Assembly: GCF_001458195.1 (NCBI RefSeq)
Contig: NZ_CYPU01000010.1
Span: 1-56,116 of the forward strand
Origin: Ruegeria atlantica
Lineage (GTDB): Bacteria; Pseudomonadota; Alphaproteobacteria; Rhodobacterales; Rhodobacteraceae
Direction: 5' to 3'
Length of the DNA: 56,116 bases
Part shown: in pieces, positions 25,802 through 36,156 of the stretch
How the letters are laid out: every line of letters begins with the position of its first letter
Position numbering within the stretch: position 1 is the first letter of the stretch
Translations under genes and position numbers: made by a program
Notes under the pieces: model-generated
The model's input: the letters and a program-made list of their open reading frames with translations, nothing else
Told to the model about the DNA's origin: nothing
The model's database searches: none

Positions 25802-27319
25802 TCACCGATGCATTTGAACAATCTGGTTCGGTGCCACGTCCTGCCACGTGCTGGCTTCTCCATCCGGCCAGATCACCCGAAGCTGTACTTGGGTTTCGTC
25901 CCCCAAGCCAAAATGATGATATCCAGCCACGCCACCAGCATGTCCGCCGCCAATTGTTATTTCTCGGGTTTGCAAACCTCGCGCGGTTTGAACCTCGACA
26001 AATCCACCGACCGCTGCCTGGTTGGATTTGTCCTGAGCAACATCAACCAGCAGCCAATTGCCGCCTGTAGAGATATTTTGACTGACCTCAAGATTTGATC
26101 CACGGTTTACGACCACCAGATCGAGCCGCCCATCGTTGTTCATATCCGCAAGCGCTGCACCGCGAGACTTCGCCATCGAAGCAACACCAGCCTCTGACGA
26201 GGCTTCGACAAACTGACCTTCCGAGCGCTGAACCAATAGGTTATTAGGGTCGTTCAGGGCAGCATCCGGCATTTGCTCGACATTGCCTTTGGTCACGAAG
26301 ATGTCGTCTCGGCCGTCATTGTTGACGTCTCCAAACTGTGCGTGCCAGCCGGTCGACGGTCTTCCGTCGTTGCCGACATGCGGTCTGTGGGCTGTTGTGC
26401 CTTTTTCGTAGGTTGCATCGCGCCACGTCGGGCCGTTGGTATGCGGGTCAAACACCTGAAGTTTCTGGTCGCCCATCGAAGTCAGATAGACCTCGGGAAA
26501 GCCATCTCCGGTCAGATCGCGAGAGGCAATACCCATTCCCCAAATTGAATAGGGCAGCCACCCGTCTTCGGACGAGTATAACCGCGGCTCAGGCTCCATC
26601 GCCCATAGCTGTTCTTGCCCATTGCGCACGTAGTAGTGGCGGTCATTGCTGACGCGAAGGTCCGCGCGTCCGGATCGTGCCCAGTCGGAAAACAGAATGG
26701 AAAGCGAGCAGTAGCTGGGTTCCAGTTGCTGGGGATTGCTATAGCTGTCCCCGTTCGGGCGATAGAGTGGGGTTGGTCCGCACGACTCAAAGGGGCCTTC
26801 CGGGTCGAAGCGATCCACATAAGTTCCAAAAGCCAAAGTTGGCAAGGACTGGCCGTCTTCCCATGTGGCCGAGAATCCTGTCGTCCAGTGATCGTCGGAT
26901 TGGAAATCGATGCCGTCGAATGGGCGAAACTGACAGGCCGACTGCCCTTGAAGCAGAACATCTTTGCCCACACGCAAAACAGCCAAATCCATAATACCAT
27001 CGCCATCGACGTCCAAGGGGTAGGCGCCGGTTACTCCAGTCAAGGCCAGTTGATCCGGTGTCTCAATACGAAAAGAGATCTCGCCATGGGAGGTGTTTTT
27101 GAACAGCTGAGATCGATTGGACCCGCCTGCGACGAACAATTCGGGCAACGTGTCTCCGTTACAATCGAAAACCGCTACTCCGCCGCCAACAAAGTGCTCC
27201 CAACCGCCGTCGTAGATATGGACAGGCACGTCGATGCTTTTGAAACGAGGCTGCGTTTCGGCATCAGCAGCTGTGGCAAGAACGAGTAATGCCGCAAATT
27301 CAGGACGCATTCGCCGCAA
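25802..27319 (-). CDS. Secreted FG-GAP / ASPIC-UnbV (CRTAC1-like) protein
   Basis: A 505-residue protein with an N-terminal signal (ALLVLATAADA). It has several FG-GAP/VCBS beta-propeller repeats with calcium-type DxNxDG loops (DCNGDTLPELFVAGG, DVDGDGIMDLAVL, DVNNDGRDDIFVTKG, DMNNDGRLDLVVVNRG). A C-terminal ASPIC/UnbV-type domain follows (GGNWLLVDVAQ ... GEASTWQDVAPNQIVQMHR). It starts inside the end of the xylR-type gene (20-base overlap), so the two are co-transcribed. It converges with the di-haem peroxidase with adjacent stops. The role is unknown; the pairing hints at a periplasmic partner of the peroxidase. Confidence 0.87.
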   Translation of the reverse strand: MRRMRPEFAALLVLATAADAETQPRFKSIDVPVHIYDGGWEHFVGGGVAVFDCNGDTLPELFVAGGSNRSQLFKNTSHGEISFRIETPDQLALTGVTGAYPLDVDGDGIMDLAVLRVGKDVLLQGQSACQFRPFDGIDFQSDDHWTTGFSATWEDGQSLPTLAFGTYVDRFDPEGPFESCGPTPLYRPNGDSYSNPQQLEPSYCSLSILFSDWARSGRADLRVSNDRHYYVRNGQEQLWAMEPEPRLYSSEDGWLPYSIWGMGIASRDLTGDGFPEVYLTSMGDQKLQVFDPHTNGPTWRDATYEKGTTAHRPHVGNDGRPSTGWHAQFGDVNNDGRDDIFVTKGNVEQMPDAALNDPNNLLVQRSEGQFVEASSEAGVASMAKSRGAALADMNNDGRLDLVVVNRGSNLEVSQNISTGGNWLLVDVAQDKSNQAAVGGFVEVQTARGLQTREITIGGGHAGGVAGYHHFGLGDETQVQLRVIWPDGEASTWQDVAPNQIVQMHR

Positions 27320-28517
27320 GCTCCTTTACCTTCAGGATCGAGACCTGTTCGATCCCATACGCGGCCGCACCCTTGGCCCACATTAGATCGCCCCAGTGAT
27401 GCACTTTGATTTCAGGCAAGGGTGCGTCGACATTCACCACACCATTTTGAATGCGCGTCATAACCTCGGCTGAGCAGAGGTGTTCAAAGCTCATTTGCGC
27501 ACCTGACACAATGATGCATTGCGGATCGAACAGATTGATCAGGTTGGACACTCCAAGACCAAACATCTGCCCAGCACGCGCAAGCACCAAGGCGGCTCTG
27601 TCATCACCGGAATTGGCGCGAGTGTGGATGTCCGAGACGGTTTGCATGTCGTCGGCGTGACCCGTGACAGTCATTTCTCGGATCAAGGCGTAGTCCCCAA
27701 CATAGGCTTCCAAGCACCCCCGTTGACCGCATTGGCACAGAGCGCCGTCGAGATGCACTTTGGTATGCCCAAACTCAGCCCCGCAGCCTCTTTTCCCGCG
27801 GTAGAGCCTGCCGTCCAAAACGATACCCAGGCCAACACCATGTTCGATCGTGACAACAAGAAAGTTCTTTAGCCCTTTGCCTAGACCAAAAAGCTGTTCG
27901 GCTTTTGCGACGAGGTTGGCGTCGTTTTCCACGAAGGCAGGGCAGGGGAGCTCTTTCGCAATTAAAGGGTTGAAATCAATGTTTCTTTCGGTCACCGAAG
28001 ACGACCAGTGGACAAAGTTTCTAGCTGCATCAATCTGCCCAGCCAATCCGATTGAAATGCCAGCCAGGTGTTCGATTGAAAGACCGACCTGTTGGCATGT
28101 GTCTTCAAGGGCCAAGCGGATAGTCGATATAAGGTTTGCCGGCGACATTCGGGCGTCTTCAAGCTGGGCCTTGTGCGACGTCACCTCGTTCCCTTCAAAA
28201 TCCACGAGAATGACCGAGATCATTTGGCGTGCAACCTTCAGGCCCGCGACAAGGAAGGAATGGCTGTCCAATTGCAGCAAAACCCTGGGTCGCCCCCTTT
28301 TTCCCGACTTTGACTGTGCTTCGCCTTCAATCTCTTTGATCAGCCCCGCCGAGATCAGATCAGCCGTTGCTGAGGTGATCGTGGCAGGACTGGTTTCCAA
28401 GGCGGACGCGATGTCAATCCGTGATACGGATCCCTTACTTCTGATCTGTTCCAACACCCGCAAGCGGGTTGCGTTTCTTTGGTCTAAAGAAACCACAGAC
28501 GCTTTGCTTTTCAGCAT
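27300..28517 (-). CDS. xylR: ROK-family transcriptional repressor (XylR-like)
   Basis: A 405-residue regulator with an N-terminal winged helix (SRIDIASALETSPATITSATADLISAGLI). Its ROK domain holds the zinc-type motif CQCGQRGCLEAY and the FVENDANLVAKAE sugar-binding segment. It is divergent from xylFHGA and lies between the two halves of the xylose locus, as XylR repressors often do. The palindromes at 22106-22122 and 28584-28600 are its likely operators. The downstream UnbV-like gene overlaps its 3' end. Confidence 0.9.
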   Translation of the reverse strand: MLKSKASVVSLDQRNATRLRVLEQIRSKGSVSRIDIASALETSPATITSATADLISAGLIKEIEGEAQSKSGKRGRPRVLLQLDSHSFLVAGLKVARQMISVILVDFEGNEVTSHKAQLEDARMSPANLISTIRLALEDTCQQVGLSIEHLAGISIGLAGQIDAARNFVHWSSSVTERNIDFNPLIAKELPCPAFVENDANLVAKAEQLFGLGKGLKNFLVVTIEHGVGLGIVLDGRLYRGKRGCGAEFGHTKVHLDGALCQCGQRGCLEAYVGDYALIREMTVTGHADDMQTVSDIHTRANSGDDRAALVLARAGQMFGLGVSNLINLFDPQCIIVSGAQMSFEHLCSAEVMTRIQNGVVNVDAPLPEIKVHHWGDLMWAKGAAAYGIEQVSILKVKELAANAS

Positions 28518-28582
28518 CTTGCCCTCGCGAATCTTACTCTGGACCCAACTTAAGTGAATTTAATGGTGTCTTGTAGGCTAAA

Positions 28583-28602
28583 TATTTTACCGACTGAAAT
28601 AA
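28583..28602. promoter_or_regulatory. XylR-type operator in front of xylF
   Basis: TATTTTACCGACTGAAATAA contains ATTTTA-CCGAC-TGAAAT, one mismatch from a perfect palindrome. It aligns with ATTTTA-TCAAC-TAAAAT upstream of xylB. It sits 66 bases after the xylR start and 67 bases before xylF, so it could control both directions. Confidence 0.7.
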
Positions 28603-28668
28603 ATATGGTATTTAAATTTGTGAGAGCCGCGAATCGAAATGCGATGGCTCGGCAAATGGGAGGAAATC

Positions 28669-29688
28669 ATGAAAAAAATTCTCAGCTTTTCGGCTGTGGC
28701 CACTTTGTTGGCTTCGACCGTATTCGCAGAGCCAGTAATTGGCGTAAGCTGGTCGAACTTTCAGGAAGAGCGTTGGAAAACAGACGAAGCGGCCATCAAA
28801 TCGGCGCTTGAAACAGGGGGTGCCGAGTACATCTCGGCAGACGCGCAGTCGTCTTCCGCAAAGCAGCTATCGGACATTGAAAGCCTGATCGCCCAAGGTG
28901 TGGACGCACTTATTATTCTAGCCCAGGACGCGCAGGCCATCGGACCGGCTGTTCAGGCAGCGGCGGACGAAGGTATTCCAGTCATTGCTTATGATCGCCT
29001 GATTGAGGACGACCGAGCGTTCTATTTGACCTTCGACAATGTGGAAGTCGGCAGAATGCAGGCCCGAGCTGTCTTTGAGGCCATGCCCAAAGGCAACTAC
29101 GTGATGATTAAAGGCTCTCCTACTGATCCGAACGCAGATTTCCTGCGCGGTGGTCAGCAAGAGATCATTGGAGCAGCCGTCGACAGCGGCGACATTGTAA
29201 TTGTTGGTGAAGCCTATACGGATGGCTGGTTGCCCGCGAACGCGCAGCGAAATATGGAACAGATTCTGACCGCGAATGAGAACAACGTGGATGCAGTCGT
29301 TGCGTCGAATGACGGTACTGCAGGCGGCGTAGTTGCGGCGCTGACTGCGCAGGGCATGGAAGGCATTCCAGTGTCTGGTCAGGACGGCGATCACGCGGCG
29401 CTGAACCGTGTTGCGCTGGGAACTCAGACAGTTTCGGTATGGAAGGACGCCCGTGAACTCGGAAAGGCCGCTGGCGAAATTGCTGTTGCGTTGAGCGGTG
29501 GGACAAGCCCTGCTGATGTCGAAGGTGCAGTGAGCTGGACGTCACCAGGTGGAACCGAGATGAACTCGGTTTTCCTAGCGCCTGTTCCAATCACTAAGGA
29601 CAACTTGTCCGTGGTTGTTGATGCCGGATGGATCCCGCTGGAAGATCTTTGCCAGGGCGTTGAAAACGGACCTGCCCCTTGTAACTAA
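28669..29688 (+). CDS. xylF: D-xylose ABC transporter substrate-binding protein
   Basis: A 339-residue periplasmic sugar-binding protein. ATG 28669 follows GGGAGGAAATC; upstream in-frame codons lack a site. A signal peptide of about 20 residues ends at VFA-EPVIG. The sequence follows XylF closely: [67 protein letters not shown]. It is the first gene of xylFHG-xylA. Confidence 0.93.
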   Translation: MKKILSFSAVATLLASTVFAEPVIGVSWSNFQEERWKTDEAAIKSALETGGAEYISADAQSSSAKQLSDIESLIAQGVDALIILAQDAQAIGPAVQAAADEGIPVIAYDRLIEDDRAFYLTFDNVEVGRMQARAVFEAMPKGNYVMIKGSPTDPNADFLRGGQQEIIGAAVDSGDIVIVGEAYTDGWLPANAQRNMEQILTANENNVDAVVASNDGTAGGVVAALTAQGMEGIPVSGQDGDHAALNRVALGTQTVSVWKDARELGKAAGEIAVALSGGTSPADVEGAVSWTSPGGTEMNSVFLAPVPITKDNLSVVVDAGWIPLEDLCQGVENGPAPCN

Positions 29689-29696
29689 ACCACTCA

Positions 29697-29726
29697 GCCC
29701 TAGGCCTCTTAGTATGGGCCTGGGGC
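29697..29726 (+). repeat. Stem-loop after xylF
   Basis: GCCCTAGGCCT and GGGCCTGGGGC form a nearly complete stem with an eight-base loop just after the xylF stop. No T-run follows. Such hairpins behind binding-protein genes commonly stabilise the mRNA 3' end and keep the binding protein in excess; that role is inferred here. Confidence 0.5.
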
Positions 29727-29751
29727 AAATGCTGAATATGAAAGATCGGAA

Positions 29752-31050
29752 ATGACCGAAACTTCGTCTCAGCCGATACCTGAAAAAGCGAAACCTAGCC
29801 TGTTCCAGCAACTGGAACTGGACATGCGACTTTTGGGAATGATCGGCGCGTTTGTCATCCTGTGTATCGGGTTTAACATCTTCACGGACGGACGGTTCTT
29901 GACGCCTCGGAACCTGTTCAACCTCTCCATCCAGACGGTTTCAGTGGCCATTATGGCGTGCGGAATGGTGTTCATTATCGTCACTCGCCACATCGACTTG
30001 TCCGTAGGAGCGCTGCTGGCAACAACCTCGGCCGTGATGGCAATGACGCAAACCGAGCTTTTACCGCAAATACTTGGGATGGGTTTGAACAATCCGGCAA
30101 CCTGGGCGATCACAATTGTTGTTGGGCTGTTTGTCGGCACACTGATTGGTGCGTTTCATGGCTGGATGGTTGGTTATCTGACGATACCAGCGTTCATCGT
30201 TACGCTTGGTGGGTTTCTGGTTTGGCGAAACGTGGCGTGGTACTTGACCAGCGGCCAGACGATTGGTCCTCTGGATAGCACATTTCTGATGTTTGGTGGG
30301 ACCAACGGAACATTGGGAACGACGACAAGCTGGCTGTTCGGCTTGTTTGCTACCGCAATCGCGATCTGGGCGTTGTGGAGTGGTCGCCGCGCAAAAGCGT
30401 CACATGGTTTCCCGGTAAAACCCGCTTGGGCCGAGGCCACTCTGGCCGGGATAATCGCAATTGCTATCCTTGGGTACGTTTACATCGTAAACAGCTACGC
30501 CATTCCGACGCGCCGGCTGCAACGTATGTTCGAAGCGCGCGGCGAGACAATGCCAGAGGGGCTAGTTGTAGGATACGGCATACCGATTTCTGTCCTCATT
30601 CTGATTATCGTGGCCGTCACGCTGACAATTGTGGCGCGAAAAACCCGGTTTGGACGCTACATCTTTGCCACCGGCGGAAACCCGGATGCCGCAGAGCTTT
30701 CTGGCATCAATACTCGGCTGCTGACCGTGAAGATTTTTGCGCTTATGGGCTTCCTGTGCGCCGTTTCTGCTGTGGTCGCCTCGGCGCGTCTGGCAAACCA
30801 CTCAAACGACATTGGCACGCTGGACGAACTGCGCGTCATCGCCGCTGCAGTGATCGGAGGAACCGCATTGTCCGGCGGCATCGGCACTATCTATGGCGCG
30901 ATCCTTGGCGCATTGATCATGCAGGCGCTGCAATCGGGCATGGCAATGGTTGGTGTGGATGCGCCGTTTCAGAACATCGTAGTCGGCAGCGTTCTTGTGC
31001 TCGCCGTCTATATCGACATCGTTTATCGCAAACGACTGGGGGCAAAATGA
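29752..31050 (+). CDS. xylH: D-xylose ABC transporter permease
   Basis: A 432-residue permease of the RbsC/XylH family with about ten or more membrane segments. Family features include [24 protein letters not shown], the [14 protein letters not shown] loop, and [18 protein letters not shown]. It follows xylF after a 63-base gap with the stem-loop, and overlaps xylG by four bases (ATGA). Confidence 0.93.
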   Translation: MTETSSQPIPEKAKPSLFQQLELDMRLLGMIGAFVILCIGFNIFTDGRFLTPRNLFNLSIQTVSVAIMACGMVFIIVTRHIDLSVGALLATTSAVMAMTQTELLPQILGMGLNNPATWAITIVVGLFVGTLIGAFHGWMVGYLTIPAFIVTLGGFLVWRNVAWYLTSGQTIGPLDSTFLMFGGTNGTLGTTTSWLFGLFATAIAIWALWSGRRAKASHGFPVKPAWAEATLAGIIAIAILGYVYIVNSYAIPTRRLQRMFEARGETMPEGLVVGYGIPISVLILIIVAVTLTIVARKTRFGRYIFATGGNPDAAELSGINTRLLTVKIFALMGFLCAVSAVVASARLANHSNDIGTLDELRVIAAAVIGGTALSGGIGTIYGAILGALIMQALQSGMAMVGVDAPFQNIVVGSVLVLAVYIDIVYRKRLGAK

Positions 31051-31853
31051 TGCAAGCACAAAATATGCAGAAAAAACCTTCCGGCACCGGGCGCGGTTCA
31101 GGCGCGCCGCCGTTGGTCGAGATGCGCGACATCTCGATTTCCTTTGGTGGGGTCAAGGCCGTCGACCACGTGTCAGTCGATCTCCATCCGGGTGAAGTCG
31201 TTGGTCTACTTGGCCATAACGGGGCCGGAAAGTCCACGTTGATCAAGGTATTGTCCGGTGCCTATCAGATGGACCACGGCGAGATCCTGATCGATGGCAA
31301 GCCGGTCGAGATTGGCAATCCCCGTGACGCCCGGGCGAACAATATCGAGACGATATATCAGACACTCGCCTTGGCCGACAATCTGGACGCGACATCAAAC
31401 CTGTTCCTGGGGCGCGAGATGACGACGCCTTTTGGTTTGGTCAACGACGCAGCCATGGAGGCCGAGTGCCGAAAGATCATGGCGCAACTCAACCCGAACT
31501 TTCAGAAGTTCAACGACCCAGTCTCTGCCTTGTCGGGTGGGCAAAGACAATCAGTGGCGATCGCTCGGGCTGTCTACTTTAACGCACGTATTCTGATCAT
31601 GGATGAGCCGACAGCAGCGCTTGGGCCGCATGAAACTCAGATGGTGGCGGATCTGATCCACCAGCTAAAGGCGCAAGGCATCGGGATATTTCTGATCGAT
31701 CACGATGTGCATGCCGTCATGGAATTGTGTGATCGAGCCTCGGTCATGAAGAACGGAAAACCGGTTGGGACGGTCGATATCACAGACGTCACTGATGACG
31801 ATCTTTTGTCGATGATCATTCTCGGCAAGCAGCCAACGCAAAAAGCAGAATAG
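31047..31853 (+). CDS. xylG: D-xylose ABC transporter ATPase, single-domain form
   Basis: A 268-residue ATPase with Walker [11 protein letters not shown], signature [14 protein letters not shown], Walker [13 protein letters not shown] and switch [12 protein letters not shown]. Enteric XylG has two fused nucleotide-binding domains and about 510 residues; this protein has only one and presumably homodimerises. The start is the ATG that overlaps the xylH stop. The frame is open upstream, but that portion is a shadow of xylH. Confidence 0.92.
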   Translation: MMQAQNMQKKPSGTGRGSGAPPLVEMRDISISFGGVKAVDHVSVDLHPGEVVGLLGHNGAGKSTLIKVLSGAYQMDHGEILIDGKPVEIGNPRDARANNIETIYQTLALADNLDATSNLFLGREMTTPFGLVNDAAMEAECRKIMAQLNPNFQKFNDPVSALSGGQRQSVAIARAVYFNARILIMDEPTAALGPHETQMVADLIHQLKAQGIGIFLIDHDVHAVMELCDRASVMKNGKPVGTVDITDVTDDDLLSMIILGKQPTQKAE

Positions 31854-31861
31854 GGTCAGGT

Positions 31862-33169
31862 ATGACAAGTGGATTTTTTAATGGCCTCGAACGGATCCAA
31901 TATGAGGGCGTAGATAGTCAAAACCCAATGGCCTTCCGGCATTACAACCCCGATGAAGTGATTTTGGGTAAACGCATGGAAGACCATCTGAGGTTTGCGG
32001 TGGCCTGGTGGCATTCCTTCGCATGGGAAGGGGGGGATCCCTTTGGAGGACCCACCCTGGAGCGCCCATGGCATCCGCAGGACGACATGGGACGGGCCCG
32101 CGTGAAGGCCGATATCGCTTTTGAGATGTTTGAGCTTTTGGGCCAACCCTATTTTTGCTGGCACGACGCTGACATCCGTCCCGAGCAGGGCAACTTTGCT
32201 AAAAACCTCAATGCCTTGGAAGAGATCACCGATTACATTGGTGAAAAGATGCAGGTTTCAGGCACTAAGCTTCTTTGGGGAACGGCCAATATGTTCAGTC
32301 ATCGTCGCTGGATGTCTGGTGCCAGTACTAATCCAGACCCTGACGTTTTTGCATACGCCGCAGCGACAGTAAAATCCTGTATAGACGCGACCCACAAGCT
32401 TGGCGGCGAAAACTATGTCCTTTGGGGCGGACGTGAAGGCTATGAGACCCTATTGAACACGGATCTGAAAACTGAACTGGACCACATGGGCCGATTTTTA
32501 AACATGGTCGTAGAGTACAAACACAAGATCGGGTTTAAAGGTACCATTCTTGTAGAACCGAAACCTCAGGAGCCTTCCAAGCACCAATACGATTATGATG
32601 CAGCTACTTGCATCGGATTTCTCAGGAAGTACGGTTTGGAGAACGAAGTGAAGCTGAATCTCGAGCAAGGCCATGCGATTCTTGCCGGGCATAGCTTTGA
32701 GCATGAAATTGCGGTCGCGGCCGCAGAAGGAATGCTGGGTTCGATTGATATGAACCGCAACGACTACCAGTCTGGATGGGATACAGATCAGTTCCCGAAC
32801 AATACACCGGAAGTTGCCCTAGCTTACTATTACATCTTGAAGGCCGGTGGCTTTACCACCGGTGGCACAAATTTCGACGCCAAAATTCGCCGACAATCGA
32901 TTGACGCCGTCGATCTTGTGGCGGCTCATATTGGTGGAATGGACGTGTGTGCACGGGGTTTGAAAGCTGCCGCGGCAATGAATGAAGATGGTGGCTTGGA
33001 TGCCGCTCTTTCGGATAGGTATTCTGGTTGGAACACTCCAAAGGCGGCCTCAATGTTAGAAAGCAGTCTGGAGCAAGTATACGACCGGGTCATAGATGAG
33101 GATATTAACCCGGAACCAAAGTCTGGTCGCCAGGAAATTCTGGAAAACTACGTGAACAGTTTTGTGTGA
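31862..33169 (+). CDS. xylA: Xylose isomerase
   Basis: A 435-residue TIM-barrel enzyme converting D-xylose to D-xylulose. It carries the catalytic [12 protein letters not shown] motif (His101, Asp104), the metal-binding [18 protein letters not shown] segment, [18 protein letters not shown], and the second metal site in [19 protein letters not shown]. Its length is normal for the class. It lies eight bases after xylG. An IS6 element end begins only about seven bases after its stop codon. Confidence 0.95.
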   Translation: MTSGFFNGLERIQYEGVDSQNPMAFRHYNPDEVILGKRMEDHLRFAVAWWHSFAWEGGDPFGGPTLERPWHPQDDMGRARVKADIAFEMFELLGQPYFCWHDADIRPEQGNFAKNLNALEEITDYIGEKMQVSGTKLLWGTANMFSHRRWMSGASTNPDPDVFAYAAATVKSCIDATHKLGGENYVLWGGREGYETLLNTDLKTELDHMGRFLNMVVEYKHKIGFKGTILVEPKPQEPSKHQYDYDAATCIGFLRKYGLENEVKLNLEQGHAILAGHSFEHEIAVAAAEGMLGSIDMNRNDYQSGWDTDQFPNNTPEVALAYYYILKAGGFTTGGTNFDAKIRRQSIDAVDLVAAHIGGMDVCARGLKAAAAMNEDGGLDAALSDRYSGWNTPKAASMLESSLEQVYDRVIDEDINPEPKSGRQEILENYVNSFV

Positions 33170-33175
33170 AAATAG

Positions 33176-33805
33176 TTGTTGTCAGAAGAACTTGGGTTGA
33201 GGTGGACAGCGGGCTTTCGTGGCACTGACAGAAGAAACTCGCTTGAGCCGTGGGGGGACGTAGCTTCGCGGGATGACAAGACGCTCGCCCTTCCGCTACT
33301 TCAAAACCAGCCCTGAGATCATCCGCCTGACGGTGATGATGTACGTTCGGTTTCCACTGTCACTTCGCAACGTCGAAGACCCGCTGCATGAGCTTGGCAT
33401 TGAGATTAGTCATGAAACCGTTCGGTTCTGGTGGAACCGGTTTGGCCCGATGTTTGCCGCCGAGCCGTAGAAATCGCGCAAGTCGAATGCGTGCATATTC
33501 AAATTGGCAGTGGCATGTGGATGAGGTCTTTGTGAAGATTAATGGCGAAACTCAATACCTTTGACGGGCCGTTGATCACGAGGGTGAAGTGCTGGAAAGC
33601 TATGTCACTAAGGGCCGTAACCGTAAAGCGGCATTGAAATTACTCAGAAAATCAATGAAGCGCTACGGCCAACCTGAAGTGATCATGGCGGACAAGTTGC
33701 GATCTTATGGCGCTGCGGTGAGGTCATCGGCAACGCGGCTGCAGGAAGTCCCGCCGCGCGAATCGGTCGCGTACCTTCCCGAATTGTTTGAAGCCTCCTG
33801 GGGGG
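33176..33805 (+). pseudogene. Degenerate IS6-family copy 1
   Basis: It starts with the inverted-repeat end TGTTGTCAGAAGAACTTG. The transposase begins at ATG 33273 (SPFRYFKTSPEIIRLTVMMYVRF) but loses frame after FGPMFAAEP. It then shows an in-frame TGA in QYL-stop-RAVDHEGE (about 33562). It is truncated after RSYGAAVRSSA, where the left end of copy 2 cuts in. It is dead through a frameshift, a stop and truncation. Confidence 0.85.
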
Positions 33806-34617
33806 TCTTGTCAGAAGAACTTGTCGTGAGGCGGGCAGGGGTGTTGCGTAGCTTTTGCCCATGACCAATCCTGCCTCTTTCAAATACTTTAGGACCAGTC
33901 CCGAGATCATCCGCCTTGCGGTGATGCTGTACATCCTTTTCCCGCTCTCGCTTCGGAATGTCGAAGACTTGTTGCACGAGCGAGGTATCGACGTTAGCCA
34001 CGAAACTGTCCGATACTGGTGGAACAGGTTCGACCCGATGTTTGCATCAGAGATCCGAAGAAAACGGGTTCAGCAACTCCGAGCCTTTTCAAAATGGAAG
34101 TGGCACTTAGACGAAGTATTCGTGAAAGTGAACGGCAAACGCCACTATCTCCGGCGTGCCGTCGATCACGAAGGTGAAGTGCTTGAGGCCGTCGTTACTA
34201 AGCGTCGAAACAAATCTGCAACACTGAAATTCCTCAAGAAATTGATGAATCGGCACGGTTGCGCCGAAGAGATCGTCACAGGTCGCTTCGCATCCTACAA
34301 GGCTGCGCTCAGAGAAATGGGTGCACTGGAAAAACAACAGATGGGCAGGTGGCTCAACAATCGGGTTGAGAATTCGCACCTGCCATTCCGACGACGAGAA
34401 CGCGCCATGCAACGTTTCCGGCGCATGCGAAGTTTACAGAAATTCGCCGCTGTCTATTCTTCCGTCTACAATCATTTTTCCAGGAGAGATCGCTCGCCAG
34501 CCGAGACACCTTCAAGCTGACACGCACCGCCGCACTTGCCGAGTGGAACGAACTTGGCGCGGGATAAACGACAGCGTCACTGGCCTACCAGAGACTGGTT
34601 CGAATTCGTCTGACAGC
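33806..34617 (+). pseudogene. IS6-family copy 2, both ends present, catalytic Asp lost
   Basis: The ends read CTTGTCAGAAGAACTTG at the left and TTCGAATTCGTCTGACAGC at the right. The transposase opens at ATG 33861. Two lesions are visible. The second catalytic aspartate (VTDRFASY in the 9.8-kb copy) is glycine here (VTGRFASY). A C-terminal frameshift after YNHF replaces the normal SLASRDTFKLTRTAALAEW ending. The catalytic glutamate (NNRVENSH) is intact. It is inserted into or joined to copy 1. Confidence 0.85.
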
Positions 34618-34714
34618 ACCCCCAAAGTTGTCACTTAAAAAGGGGGTCTGGAGATCTGAGAGCCCAGTAGGGAAACCGTTTCTTAATCGCGCGGAAGCCC
34701 TCCAGAGAGCAGTG

Positions 34715-35683
34715 TTATCCTCCCGCCGTACCAGCGACGTTTACGTAAAGGGCATACACAGAATGGCTTGCTGCCATGAAAAGCCGGCTGTTGGCACGGC
34801 CGCCAAAACAGAGATTGGCACATCGTTCGGGCAAAGCGATGCGACCTATAGGAGTTCCATCAGGGGCAAAGACCATCACTCCGTCTAGTTCGGCATCACC
34901 CATGCCCCAACCGCACCAGAGATTACCGTCCACATCCACGCGGAATCCATCTGGCGTGCCAGAACCTGCATCGATTAGCACACGCTTGTTCTGGACCGAG
35001 GCACCATCTGTATTCACGTCATAAGCTAGTATCTTTCGAGACGGTTCACCACGCGATTCAACAATGTAGATCACGGTCTCATCGGGGCTGAAGGCCAAGC
35101 CGTTTGGTCCCAGAATGTCATCGGCTACGACTTTCAGTTTTCCGGTGTCGGGGTCCAGTCGGTATACGTTCTGGCCTAACTCTGGTTCGGCGCGATGACC
35201 TTCGTAGTTGCCCGAGATGCCAAACGGTGGATCCGTGAACCAGACACTGCCGTCTGATTTGACGATCACATCATTGGGCGAGTTGAGACGCTTTCCGTCA
35301 AAGCTCTCGGCTAGCACAGTGATTGACCCATCATATTCTGTGCGCGTAACCCGTCGTCCACCGTGCTCGCACGTAATCAGGCGACCTTGCCTGTCCCGGG
35401 TCTGACCGTTGGCAAAATTCGAGGGCTGACGAAACGCCGATGACTGTCCGGTAACCTCGTCCCAGCGCATAATCCGGTTATTCGGAATATCACTCCATAG
35501 CAGATATCGCCCGTCACCGAACCAGACTGGGCCTTCACACCAGCGACAACCAGTTGCCAATCGTTCTACGCCGGCCAACGGCAGCCTGTATTTATTGAAG
35601 CGCGGATCGAGCGTCACAACGGAGGGGTCTGGATACCGCTGCGAAGGTTGCCAGCTATTTTCGAAGTCAAATTTGTCCGTCAT
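34715..35683 (-). CDS. SMP-30/gluconolactonase-family protein
   Basis: A 322-residue six-bladed beta-propeller lactonase-like protein. ATG 35683 follows GAGGATGAAC. Metal-site motifs are present: the glutamate in [13 protein letters not shown], the asparagine in LNSPNDVIV, the second asparagine in [11 protein letters not shown], and the aspartate in GTPDGFRVD. The family hydrolyses sugar lactones such as glucono- or xylonolactone. The xylose locus nearby makes a sugar-lactone role plausible, but dead IS6 copies separate it from that locus and no sugar 1-dehydrogenase is adjacent. Confidence 0.88.
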   Translation of the reverse strand: MTDKFDFENSWQPSQRYPDPSVVTLDPRFNKYRLPLAGVERLATGCRWCEGPVWFGDGRYLLWSDIPNNRIMRWDEVTGQSSAFRQPSNFANGQTRDRQGRLITCEHGGRRVTRTEYDGSITVLAESFDGKRLNSPNDVIVKSDGSVWFTDPPFGISGNYEGHRAEPELGQNVYRLDPDTGKLKVVADDILGPNGLAFSPDETVIYIVESRGEPSRKILAYDVNTDGASVQNKRVLIDAGSGTPDGFRVDVDGNLWCGWGMGDAELDGVMVFAPDGTPIGRIALPERCANLCFGGRANSRLFMAASHSVYALYVNVAGTAGG

Positions 35684-36156
35684 AGTTCATCCTCAGTGTG
35701 GTGCCTGCTCAAGCTAAGTGATTGGTTTTGAATTGAACAGGGCGCGCTTATCACCATCGGCAAAGCTCCTAAGGAAGTCTGAGCAAATCTCAGTTCCGCT
35801 GATCGCAGCAGTTCGACTGGGTCTGCATCTTCCGCCAAGCTGTGCCTCGGTAGGTCTTCGAACGCTGCGGTGCGGCTAACGGCGGCTTCGTCTCGCGTAG
35901 CAGTCGTTCACGCAAAGTGCAGCGAACGACTGCTGTGAGTCCGAAGCAGCCGGTGCGAGACTGAAGCTTAAAGGCCGCAGTATGCTTCCGGTTTGATCCG
36001 CCAGCTTCCCAAAGAAGTATGAATAGCGGTTGGGCACAAAACAAATCACCGAGCAGAAATTTCGCTGGCCTTCGGAAACTTGATATGAGAGCTAAAGGAT
36101 ATAATATTAAAAAACAATATATGTTGCTGGAAGGGATCGTTTAATTGGCGTCCTGA
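35684..36156. other. Gene-poor stretch with an inverted repeat
   Basis: No convincing gene. An 84-codon minus-strand frame (35790-36044) has no ribosome-binding site and reads like structured non-coding DNA. The main feature is the inverted repeat at 35899-35934. AT-rich sequence at 36080-36130 may contain the promoter of whatever lay in front of the Hint-domain frame. Confidence 0.5.
35899..35934. repeat. Inverted repeat, possible dispersed palindromic element
   Basis: AGCAGTCGTTC (35899-35909) pairs perfectly with GAACGACTGCT (35924-35934) across a 14-base loop. The GC-rich flanks (35860-35960) look like the dispersed intergenic palindromic units found in roseobacter genomes. That link comes from general impression and was not searched. 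Confidence 0.5.

Noticed and set aside
30375..31046. Long N-terminal extension of the XylG frame
   Set aside because: Only the last 268 codons are ATPase; the rest is an out-of-frame reading of xylH.
35790..36044. 84-codon minus-strand frame in the gene-poor stretch
   Set aside because: Overlaps the palindromic unit and has no start signal; more likely non-coding.
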